This document shows, piece by piece, positions 43,941 through 53,696 of a stretch of 64,000 nt of DNA. The translations under genes were made by a program, and so were the position numbers. The stretch comes from Massariosphaeria phaeospora (lineage: Eukaryota > Ascomycota > Dothideomycetes > Pleosporales): NCBI GenBank assembly GCA_011032825.1, contig JAADJZ010000022.1:186001-250000 (forward strand). The letters are read 5' to 3'. Within the stretch, counting starts at the first letter, position 1. Every line of letters begins with the position of its first letter. The notes below the pieces were generated by a model that was not told where the DNA came from, ran no database searches, and worked only from the letters and a program-made list of their open reading frames with translations.

Positions 43941-45873
43941 GTTGGCGGTAGTTTTTCGATCAAGAGGACAGGGTGTGAAACGAGTTTATGCTGTGTTGTC
44001 GCCCGTGGTATCGGAGAGAGCGCACGATAGTTGTGGTCATCCGGGAGCGTCGGGGATCCGAAGGTAGCTGGCGTGGGTTCGTCTGAACCTGGGTGAGACG
44101 GGTGAGGAGGATGTGTAATCGTGTCCGTGTCCGTGTACTAGAGGCGAAAGCGCTGTGGGAGGGTGTGGGTGCATATAGAGCGTCTACGAGAACAGTCGGG
44201 TATGCGTCGAGGGTGGGCAAGCGCGCGCTGGGGGCCGGCAGAGGTACTTAGATATTGGGCGCATGGGCACGAGCAGCATCCAAGTGCCCCAGAAGCAAGT
44301 GGGTGTTCGCGCCGTGGCCACTGGCCGGGGTGCGCCCGTAGCGTCTGGCGTCGCCGTCAAGGTTCCCAGGCCGGCGAGCACGGCGATGCGGGGAAGGAAA
44401 GACGTCCGCGCAAAATGGGCAGGGGCCGCCTGCAACAACACGCAAAAGCGAGAGCGAGAGCAAGACCTGCAACCAGCCTGATGAGCAGCCAGCAAGCCAG
44501 CAAGCCAGCAAGCCAACGCCGCTGCCAGGGCCCCCGGCTCGCCCTCATCTGCCAGACTGGCACTTCCCGCGACCATGCTGGCTGGCGGAGCGTCTTCTCC
44601 GTCGTTCGCTCTGCCAACGGCTTCCGACTGACAGCAGCAGTGACACGAGCGCTGTGCCCAACCGTCTGCGCCAGTGGCTAGTGAGCCATCTCTATCGCGA
44701 GAGCAGCCGCAGTCAACATGGCCATCCGTGGTGTCGCAGCCTGTCTGGTGGCTGCGTGGTAGTTCCCGCTGCCTGTCACTTCGTAACGTGTGCTGAACTC
44801 CGGGCCGTCTATGATGATTACTGGCGCCACGCAGTCCTCGGCAGCTTCGTCCATAGGTCGTGGTTTGACAGCTGCCAGGCTTCGAGCATTGCCTCTCCGT
44901 CTGCACTCGACGACCCAGCACACGCAGCCGACCAGAGTGTCAATACCGCAGCATAGTGATCCGCCAAGTCATCGCGCTTTCGTTCCTAGTTGCGGCCCAT
45001 ATGCGCTCCTCTACGTGCTACACGAGCGCTTGTTTATATTGCAGGCTCGATTATCGCTAGCCACATCACTGCTGGGTCCAGCCCTGCGCCCACTCTCCCC
45101 CTCTTCCAGAAGCTGAAGAAGACCAGCATCCGACGCAGGCCTGCTGCATCATACAAGTAGACATGCAGTGTGATCATGCGCGATCCTGTCCACTCATTTG
45201 CGCGCTGCCGTCCAGCCATGGCCGTACAGAAGATGCGCCTCTGGGCAACGCTTGTTGTGCTCCACTCGGTGCGGCTAGGCTGATAACTCCTCTGGTATAA
45301 TTATTTCTTTTGTTCTCTTCATTCAGTGTGCAATATCAATGAAACGAAGATCCAGGACCACCTGTCGATTGCGCGTGTATGTGCGTCATGCATACTCGGG
45401 ATAAACGCCCTACGGCTCTGCTCCCTGCGGGATTGCGGCAGAGTGGACCGTCTGACCCCGATATATCGATATCACCCGCATCCAGATAGAAGTCCTGTGC
45501 GCCTTAAGACTTAGTCAGTTTCCTCGGATCTGGTACTTTCAACTTGCGCGATTTGTAGATCGCAGCGATGCCCTATGTGCTTTCCCGGCAGCAGCGCCTG
45601 TTTTGCGGCATCTCACGTATGGCCAATAGGGAAACGGGAAATAATATAAATGGTGGAGAGCCGATGCTTCCACGAAGCTTCCATTCTCATATTGCAATCG
45701 GGATGCCTGTCAGCTGTGCCTGACAGTTGCCTAATTCGACAATACCGCAAAGTGAATGGCGGGTGTGGACGGAACGGTAGATTGACGGATAGCAGCCGAA
45801 TATATGAATAAACCCGCTACCACCATAACTGATGGGCTGTTGGGTTTCGATGCGGGGACATCAGCTGCCTGTT
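43941..45873. promoter_or_regulatory. Upstream region of the FacB homologue
   Basis: 1.9 kb between the FacB start and the 3' end of the next minus-strand gene. It includes a tgtccgtgtccgtg short repeat (about 44120-44136) and an agccagca octamer repeat (44478-44517). The overlapping frames at 44184-44921 are GC-rich and lack motifs. Confidence 0.45.
44478..44517. repeat. Octamer tandem repeat (AGCCAGCA)n
   Basis: About four to five direct copies of agccagca in a row. Confidence 0.8.
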
Positions 45874-47690
45874 TCAAGTGAAGTCCACTTGGTCTTCCTC
45901 TTCTTCCTCCCTACCACCTAAATACTTTTGTATAGTCTCGGACTGGAGTAAAGTTGTCTTCTGTATCACAAATGCTTGAGTCAGTGAGAGCCCAGAAGAA
46001 GCCGACGTTGTAGACGGAAGGAGTTGCTGCGGTTAAGAGCGCAAATCCTACAACAAGGGGTTGGCGATCTGTGATGGATTTTCTTACCTGATCTTCCAAG
46101 TCATTGCCAGCCTTGTGCAGCATATCGAGTTCGAGAGTACGGAGCCGTGCTGCAAGATTCCACGGCCCGTCTCTGATGTTGGGGCCTCGCTCAGGATCAG
46201 CCATCTCCCTTAATACGTCTTTTTGGTCTGCAACCCGATTTTGTAGCAGGACGACTGCACGCAGCTGATAGACATCCCACAGCGGATCTTCTTGCAGAGA
46301 CTTTCGCAGATTGGATGTATCGTTAAGCTCTTGCTCTTTCCAGAACGCTTGAATTTCGCGCTGTCCGTCGATCGTCTGTCTAATTCGAAAGTCAAGACCA
46401 TCTTCTTCATTGATAACCACAAGCCAAATGAAGTCGCTCTCCCAGCGTACGTGATCATCCTGCTCGAACAAGCGGAAGCCTGGCGCTACGGTAGTGATAA
46501 AGATTTTTGCAGGTTTGAGGGGGTCGTCGTCAGGGATGTCAAGGTCCACAAACATTGTCCGTGCCGTCTCCATACCGTCTTCGAGAAACCCGTATGAGAA
46601 TATGTATTCACAAGCTCCCTTGTCGTCTCCGTACCTAGCTTTGTGAGTTTCCGGTACGTGAGTTGTGCCACACGCTACCACCTCCGGTGGGCATTGTGCC
46701 ACTTGATGTATGCCTCATCCATCTCCTCAGAGAAACTCACCGAACACCACCAGAGCTGGCAGCGCGTAGTGGACAGTCAGGTCTACTTACGTTATTGTCA
46801 CCTCTCCGTCTTTGGCGATGTTCTTGCTGTCGCGTAAGAGTAGCAACCCATTCCCGTTGTCATCCGTCTCATACAATGCAGCTGTAGCATCTCTAGATGC
46901 ATGGTTCGCCATGTCGACGCATGGCACCATGCAGTCTCCAACCCCAGGAAACTCCAACGCTCGCGACCTATAAATGGCATCGAGTTCCATCCAATCTTCG
47001 AAGGTCAAGTGCCCATCTTCCTCATCCCACCAATACTTTTTACACCAATCAATGGCCTCTGTATCAGTTCGGACGGTTTCGAACTCCCGAAGCAGACTGT
47101 TGAATTTGGCTCGAATGGCGGGCTTCAGCGTAGTCCCCGTGAGTAAGTCCTGTTCATCTTCGCTCCAGAAGGTTGGAAGTAGTTCGTGGGGAAGGAATTT
47201 GATATACCTGACCGGATTAGGCAGTGTGGCCCTAACAAAGTGGGGAAACTTACTCAGTCAAAGGATTGATCAGGCCTACGTCTTTGATCTCTGGACAAGA
47301 TATAGTTGCTTGCATGAGTAGGAAGATTAGCACAGAACCCCGCGTTGTCTGCCATGAGCCGTCAATTACCAATTTTCAGTCGACTGAGAAAGTGCTTACA
47401 CGACCAAAGTCCCCTAGTGCCTCGAGGACCTGCGCCAAGTGTCGGTCAGATTTCGCCAGTAGTTCAATATTTGTGCGTGAAATGATGAGATCCTTGGGGA
47501 CGACCATTAATGGATCCTCATTCCCGTCAGACAAATCGCGTTCTGCTATAACAGTAGAGCCTCGATGCTCTAACCCAGGCATGGGCCCAACTTTGATGTT
47601 ATGGAAGGTCACGCCATGGAATCGAGCCCACACGGGCAAACCGTCAATTGGCCGCTTGAGCCAGCCTTCTGCTCTGCCCCTTCTGATCAT
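45874..47690 (-). CDS. SET-domain protein lysine methyltransferase (SETD6/RKM type)
   Basis: Probable methyltransferase of the class that modifies ribosomal or other non-histone proteins. Five exons, 47690-47400, 47348-47254, 47207-46791, 46634-46088 and 46026-45874, give 500 residues. The SET domain is split by a Rubisco-type insert: start at GLPVWARFHGVTF and GSTVIAERDL, then VLIFLLMQATI and YIKFLPHELLPTFWSEDEQ, then the catalytic part FPGVGDCMVPCVDMANHASRD (the NH motif for S-adenosylmethionine) and GEVTITYGDDKGACEYIFSYGF, which spans the 46790-46635 intron. A helical substrate-binding domain follows. The last exon reads in a frame different from the retained-intron frame and ends GGREEEEEDQVDFT; splicing there (GTAAGA...CGCAG) is needed for the conserved acidic end. 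Confidence 0.9.
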
Positions 47691-48510
47691 GCTGAGCAGA
47701 TTGAATTTTCTTTATATCACAACAGTCTGTAGTCGAGGGGGATTTTGAACACAAGAGAGAGTTGAAGAGAGTTGAGATGAGAGTGGCGAATCTGCCGAGT
47801 GTTGAAGACTAGCGTGTTAGTGCTCCACCACTTCTTTGGCGATTATGATTCCTGAGCTTGGCCTTGGGCAACAGGGCAAATGAGTAGGGAAAGGGAAAGC
47901 TAAATGGCGTAGCAACATATACAGGACGTGTGTTGCCGTCTGCAGATGCACTAGCTCGTAATGCAGGTCGGCGCCGGTGTCTACCTAGTAGTGAGTGAGC
48001 AGCGTTCATCGACGACGACTTGTTGTCCAAACAAACAAGAGACTGCAACGACTACTAGACGTAGCGGGGTGTGTGTGCCTCACCAGGCGGGAGCTGCCGA
48101 CGGCTTGGCCACGCACGCTGAAGGGGTTGCGTCGCGGGCCCGGGGTGTTGTTGTTGTTATTGTTGTCATGGCTTGGGCCTGTCGCTAGGCCGAGCGTGAA
48201 ACCGGGCCCGTGCGCCGACATTGTTTTCATAATAAACCAGACCGCATCATGCACCTTTCCTCCACCATCCGCAACACCCGCATCTTTACTCTTATTCTTG
48301 ACTCGGACTGATCACCGCAGGTCAAGCAGCGCAAGGTGACCGCGACAGCAGCTTCGACAGCATTCTGCGCCCTCGACCCCCCGCGCCTCCCGATCTCGCT
48401 GTCCTGCTGGCCACCATCCCGCATCCTCGTGCGCAGCTTGACATTTCGCCAGTCGCAGTCGGTCTTTCCTCAGTCGTGGAGACGCATCCACGGTCGCGCT
48501 TGCACGCAAC
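47691..48510. promoter_or_regulatory. Divergent spacer between the SET gene and CDC14
   Basis: 0.8 kb between two divergent starts. Both promoters lie here. No other gene is supported. Confidence 0.5.
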
Positions 48511-50584
48511 ATGTCTGCGCAAGCACGGGTAGCGAGGGTGCCTCGCCCATCGACGACCAGCTACGGCCAGGTCATCGAGTACATCCAAGGTAGGCCCCAC
48601 AGCAGGAACCAAAACATTCAGCCGCGCGCGCATCCGAACTAACATGCTATTTGTACATAGACCGACTCTATTTGGCTTCGTACACACACCCGCCGGATGC
48701 CAATACTCCGTTCCCGTATCCTCGACCGACCCCGTCCCCATCGAAGCGGTCGTCCAAGCCTCAACCCGCCCCAACGTCTACCGGACCGAAGGTTCATCCG
48801 CCGGTTTACTTCACCATCGACAAGACCCTGCTGTACAACGCCTTCCACGCCGATTTTGGGCCGCTGCACATTGGCCATCTCTACCGTTTTGCCGTTCAGC
48901 TGCATGAGGTGTTGGGCGATAATGCGAACGCAGAAAGGGGCGTCGTGTTCTGGAGCAACGCAGACTCGAGGAGTATGTCAAATATCCATCTTCCAGCTAT
49001 TCGCATTGAATGCTAACAATGTCCTAGGCCGCGCGAACGCCGCTTGCATTCTCGCCTGCTACATGGTCTTGATCCAGTCATGGCCTCCCCATCTCGCTCT
49101 TGCGCCGATTGCGCAAATGGACCCGCCTTGCATGCCTTTCCGGGACGCAGGCTACAGCCAGGCTGACTACATGCTAAACATCCAGGACGTAATATACGGC
49201 ATATGGAAAGCCAAAGAAGAGGGGCTCTGTGGGCTCAAGGAGTTTTGCCTCGAAGAGTACGTGTATCCTTTGCATCGTCCTGTCACCCACTGACCAAATC
49301 AGATATGAGAAGTTTGAGCGAGTTGATATGGGCGACTTCAACTGGGTAACACCAGATTTCCTCGCTTTCGCCTCGCCTCAACAAAAGCCTACCCACATAA
49401 TACCCGCTAGCTCGCCCATGTACGCGACACTTCCCACGACCATTGCCGAAGTACAGCAATCGGCTCTTCCAGGACCTTTCAAGAATGTACTGTCGCACTT
49501 CTGCGCACGAAATGTCGGCCTGGTCGTGCGCCTGAACTCGGAGCTGTACTCGTCGTCATACTTCACAAAGCTTGGCATCCAGCATCTGAACATGATCTTC
49601 GATGACGGAACTTGCCCTCCTCTCACCCTGGTGAGAAAGTTTATCAACCTAGCCCATGAGGTCATCACCGTGCGCAGGCAAGGCATTGCCGTACATTGCA
49701 AGGCTGGACTTGGTCGAACAGGTTGCTTGATTGGAGCGTATCTCATCTACCGGAATGCTTTTACCGCCAACGAGGTTATTGCATACATGCGATTCATGCG
49801 CCCTGGAATGGTCGTTGGCCCGCAGCAACATTGGCTTCATCTCAACCAGGCTACGTTCCGCGAGTGGTGGCATGAGGACACTATGAAGGCAAGACTTGCT
49901 GAAATGATGCCCTCAACACCGACGAGGTCCCCACAGAAGCAACGTCTTGCGAGTAACGGTCAAACCTTCACCCCTCCCAATGGTTCACAAAAGCGAGCTG
50001 CGTTGGGTGAAATCGAATCTAATAATGAACGAAACAACTCCGGAGCTACTGCGGGTGTTCAGGACGACTATCTACCAGCGCCAACGCCGGGCCAACCGCG
50101 GAAGACTAGTAAGCTTTACGGAAATGGCAAGCCATCTCCGCACCGCATTCACGAGAACGAGCCGTTCTCGAAGTCAAGCGCTGAGGTTACGACCGCAGCC
50201 ACTCGCTTCGATGGGGAAACCGACGATGAGTACCGTCTTAGGCAAATATCAAGAAGGACAGCATCTCGATCCCCTACCATGAAGGACAAGCAGCGACGAG
50301 CGATCAGCATGACCACCACCATGACTTCGACCACGACTGCGACTGCGACCGCAACATGGATGTCGGGTGGTGAAAGCGACATCGAGAACACGGCTCCGAT
50401 TGGCGCTCAGCCCAAGACACCAGGTCGGGAGAAGAGCGGCAGTGGACGCGGTGACATCAATATTGGCAAAATCCGATCAAGCCCAGTACGACGCAGCACT
50501 GAAACCAAAACTTCAAGTGGTGTTCGCAAAACGAGTGGCAGAGTGGGGAGTATCAGCAACTCGATCACACGTCCTAAGTCATAA
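48511..50584 (+). CDS. CDC14: CDC14 dual-specificity protein phosphatase
   Basis: Phosphatase that reverses Cdk phosphorylation at mitotic exit, cytokinesis and septation. Exons 48511-48589, 48661-48972, 49028-49256 and 49303-50584 give 633 residues. The N-terminal pseudo-phosphatase domain has PVYFTIDKTLLYNAFHADFGPLHIGHLYRF and SRANAACILACYMVLI. The catalytic domain has NWVTPDFLAFASP, the WPD-equivalent loop FDDGTCPP, and the P-loop VHCKAGLGRTG with Cys about residue 338 and Arg at HCX5R. The segment MRFMRPGMVVGPQQHWLH is diagnostic for Cdc14. The C-terminal 230 residues are disordered, Ser/Thr/Lys/Arg-rich, and contain likely Cdk sites (SPQK, TPGR, SPVR) that may regulate localisation. A run of Thr and Ala-Thr repeats (about 590 nt before the stop region ends) is low-complexity. 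Confidence 0.97.
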
Positions 50585-51373
50585 CAAGTCTTGGTTTTAA
50601 GTCATCTGCATCGCCGTGGTGTTCTAGCATAAGCGGCGTACTGGTTCATCTCCGTCAAAGAACTTTCAGTCAATTCTCTCCAACTATTAGGCTTTCGGCC
50701 TGTTGTCTACCATGTTGATGTCCTCCGGCAGCGTACTACATATCTTGCTTGCAGGGCGGGCGTTCGGGCGGCGTGTGAATATGGGTCGGTCGGTTTGCTG
50801 TCGTGTGTGGGTTTGTGGCGCTCAGGGGCTAATGTTTTTGCTCTCTCTTCACGTCATTTCTGCGCTGTCAGTCTATCTCAATCGTGTGCGTTTCTTGTTC
50901 CAGGGTGTTTGTTTCGTTGCAGTTGTCTATGACGTCACGTACGAAGCCAACGAGAGCGCGGTCTTTAAATCGTTCGATATCGTAATTGTTTGGTCGGATG
51001 GATCGAAACCCTGTTATTGTTCTTGAGTGAAATCTATTAAATCCATGATCACAACTTCCGCTACTCACTCCTTCGTCGGTACTTTTGCCCCGCGAAAAAT
51101 CTTCTGGAACTAATTGATCGCTTGCGCCTCTGTCTGAATCCCGATCTCAATCTTCTTCGCAACCCACTTCCCTTACTAGCACGTAACTGCATAGTGGACA
51201 GAAATGTTGACGTCAATGTGTCGACTCCGGATGGTCTGGCAAGCTAGCTCTAGCCAACCAATCAGCGTAGCTATCACGCAATCTCCGCGCTTGCTGACCT
51301 AACGCTGAAAGAAATTTAGTTTTGTTTATGGAAAACTCCTACACATGTATTGCCAGATTGTTGGACTCGGAGA
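50585..51373. other. Intergenic region, no supported gene
   Basis: 3' flank of CDC14 and promoter of the fRMsr gene. Short frames only. Confidence 0.5.
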
Positions 51374-52224
51374 ATGGTATGTAGCTTGAGATTAGGTAAT
51401 TGGGAGAGTTTACAGATGTCATGGCAGAGGAGATGGAATTAGGCGGGACAATTATTCGTTGTGAATGAGCGGCTAACACGGGATAGGTACATGCGGAGGC
51501 TTCGACGTTTGCGGAGGGCTTGAGTAAGAAGGAGGTTTATGGGCAGGTGCTTGAGCAGGCGAAGGCCCTTTTTGAGGGGCAAAGGAACTGGGTACGTGGC
51601 TACTTTGCCTGCATAGACATAACCAGACTCCGTCGATATGATGCAGGTCACTGACGTTGTGGAACTAGGTCTGGTGAGCTCATATCGAAAACAATCTGAT
51701 ATGCTTACATCACTCACCCTGCAAGCAAGTAATCTCGCCAACACAGCCTCCCTTCTCTGGCACGCTTTCCATTCCCTCCCCTCTCCATCAAACTCAGTGA
51801 ATTGGGTCGGCTTCTATGTGCTCGATCCTAAGGCGCCCCAACAACTGATTCTGGGGCCCTTTCAAGGTCAAGTCGCTTGCCAGACTATTGCACTTGGCAA
51901 GGGGGTTTGCGGGACGGCTGCGCAGAGCAAAAGGACGCAGTTGGTGGATAATGTGGACAAGTTTCCTGGGCATATTGCTTGCGATGGAGCGACGAAGAGC
52001 GAGATTGTTGTGCCGGTTGTGAAGGACGGAGAGGTACGTTATAGCTCACGTTCGTTTTTAACGAGTGTTGATATTTCCGATTGGCGATGAGAAGAGAACT
52101 GACTTGCGAGTAGACGGTCGCGATCATCGATATCGATTGCGCGGAGTTGAATGGGTTTTCTGTGGAGGACCGGGTTGCGCTGGAGGAGTTGGCGGAACTG
52201 TTGGCTGAGTCTTGCGATTTCTAA
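51374..52224 (+). CDS. GAF-domain free methionine-(R)-sulfoxide reductase (fRMsr)
   Basis: Reduces free methionine-R-sulfoxide. Five coding exons give 175 residues: 51374-51376 (the ATG alone), 51487-51591, 51669-51673 (5 nt), 51730-52033 and 52114-52224. The ATG is followed directly by a perfect GTATGT donor; the acceptor (GGCTAAC...GATAG) opens VHAEASTF. The exon ending GQRNW joins through the microexon GTCTG to NLANTASLLWHA, restoring NWVCNLAN, the conserved sequence of the family (yeast YKL069w has NWVCNLSN). Single-intron joins do not give this. Catalytic cysteines fall at 88, 98 and 122 (VACQ, GVCG, HIACD) with the spacing of the yeast enzyme. The C-terminus VAIIDIDCAELNGFSVED is typical. 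No other start codon is in frame upstream. Confidence 0.9.
51669..51673 (+). other. 5-nt microexon of the fRMsr gene
   Basis: GTCTG is flanked by a CTAG acceptor (intron 51592-51668) and a GTGAGC donor (intron 51674-51729, acceptor CAAG). It codes for Val and the first two bases of Cys in NWVCN. Confidence 0.78.
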
Positions 52225-52353
52225 GACTTGCAAGTAGCTTCAAGTGCAAGGTACCAGAACAGAAGTCAATCCATGATAGCAACGCATTTTCGTGTTGAAC
52301 AGAGTTGGTGATAGACTCAGCTGCCCCACCGTTTCTAATAGTCTGTCGAACCT

Positions 52354-53052
52354 CTAACCGGTCTGCCCGTTCGATGGTTTTTTCGGCATCCTTTCGAGCA
52401 CCGCAGAGACCACCTTCTCATCCAGATTCTTCTCGAACTCCCATCGCCACTTCTGCTTTTTACCCACGAAAGCGTGCTTGGGACACATGATTATATTGCG
52501 CTCTTTTGCAGGGATGCTGAAATCGTAGACCAATCGTTTGAAGCACGGCATGTACTCGGAAAACCCATTTTTCTCGAGAAACAGACAAATTCTTAAGATA
52601 TTCCTAGGCTCTAGCCCTATGGCCTCGTGACCGGCGGGTTGATGTGATTTGATGGTTAGCGTGTCGCAGTGCAAGTAAAACAATGCGTAGACGGGGTCTT
52701 CTCTGCTAAGTTCGAATAAATCTTTTCCTCTTGACGTAAAAACGGTGAGATTTCGCAGCTGGTGCAAGGACTGCGGTATTGTAATAACGACGTCTCTGTG
52801 CTCTTCCTCTCGTAGGAGCTTTTGTAAACTCTGAAGGAGTATAGCCGTTCGTTGGACAAGCATATGTGTCAGCTCCTGTTGGACATGCTTGCAGGAGTAG
52901 AGTAGACCGCTGTAATCTGATGGGGGAGAGTAAAGCGATTTGAGATCGAGCCCAGTACTGGACCGCAGGAGCTTGAAGTCTGGGATCAGGTATTCGTAGA
53001 CTTCAAGGCGAAGCTCAGCTGGGAGGCGAAGAAGTGGAACATGTAGCTCCAT
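52354..53052 (-). CDS. F-box-like protein, small fungal type (232 aa)
   Basis: Single exon. The start chosen is ATG 53050-53052; the frame extends further upstream only through non-ATG codons. The protein begins MELHVPLLRLPAELRLEVYEYLIPD, the LPxELRLxIYEYL motif found at the N-terminus of many small fungal F-box-like proteins. After SCKHVQQELTHML the rest has no recognised domain. Such genes are numerous and variable in filamentous ascomycetes and their role is unknown. Divergent from the FAM32A homologue, with 209 bp between the starts. Confidence 0.72.
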   Translation of the reverse strand: MELHVPLLRLPAELRLEVYEYLIPDFKLLRSSTGLDLKSLYSPPSDYSGLLYSCKHVQQELTHMLVQRTAILLQSLQKLLREEEHRDVVITIPQSLHQLRNLTVFTSRGKDLFELSREDPVYALFYLHCDTLTIKSHQPAGHEAIGLEPRNILRICLFLEKNGFSEYMPCFKRLVYDFSIPAKERNIIMCPKHAFVGKKQKWRWEFEKNLDEKVVSAVLERMPKKPSNGQTG

Positions 53053-53261
53053 TATGTTTGGAAGTAGGTGCTTGCTGGTGTTGCTTGCGTTCGTGGCGAC
53101 CTGGCAGTTACGTAGGTAGCAGTTTAAGCTAACCCAATCAAGCAGGCAATCCCACCTCGGTACCGCCCGCGAGACTTCGATCACGTGCTCTCAATCAGGC
53201 CCGGCACCTGCAATCAAAGCTCCCCAACTCTTCCCACACCTCACACCCACAACCACCTTCC

Positions 53262-53696
53262 ATGCCCTCCTCCGACTACACCTCCGCCGCTGGCGGCGCC
53301 TTAAAACTCAAAGGCGTCTCCACCGGCATCGACAAAAAGAAAAAGAAGAAAAAGCCCAAGTCTACCGCAAACCCAAGCACCCCCGATGCCACACAAGCAA
53401 CCACCACCTCGACCACCCTCACAGCCAATCCCGATCTCAAACATAAATTCGAATCTCCCTCCGGCACCCCGCGCCGCTCCCTCTCCCCCGCAGTAGCCGA
53501 GCAAGCCCTACGCAAAGCCGGCGGGCGCCAGAAAACGGAAGCCGAGCTCCGCCACGAAGAAGCGCGGCGCAAGAGGCTGGAGGAGCGCGTCCGGAAGGAG
53601 GGCGTTAAGACACACAAGGAGAAGGTGGAGGAGCTGAACAAGTACTTGAGTGGGTTGAGCGAGCATCACGACATGCCGAAGATTGGACCGGGATAA
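53262..53696 (+). CDS. FAM32A homologue (DUF1754)
   Basis: Single exon, 144 residues, start at ATG 53262. Human FAM32A is a late spliceosome component that helps exon ligation; fungal members share the DUF1754 layout. Seen: GGALKLKGV near the start, a run of seven lysines (residues about 25-31), a Thr/Ala/Pro-rich linker, and the conserved C-terminal helix TEAELRHEEARRKRLEERV, KEGVKTHKEKVEELNKYLSGLSEHHDMPKIGPG. The last segment (HHDMPKIGPG) is the best conserved part of the family. Expected in the nucleus. Confidence 0.9.
   Translation: MPSSDYTSAAGGALKLKGVSTGIDKKKKKKKPKSTANPSTPDATQATTTSTTLTANPDLKHKFESPSGTPRRSLSPAVAEQALRKAGGRQKTEAELRHEEARRKRLEERVRKEGVKTHKEKVEELNKYLSGLSEHHDMPKIGPG

Noticed and set aside
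44478..44517. Regular short repeats considered as a CRISPR-like array
   Set aside because: Units are contiguous octamers without spacers, in a eukaryotic genome; a simple minisatellite.
44184..44921. 245-codon minus-strand frame upstream of facB
   Set aside because: Non-ATG start, passes through an octamer repeat, no domain.
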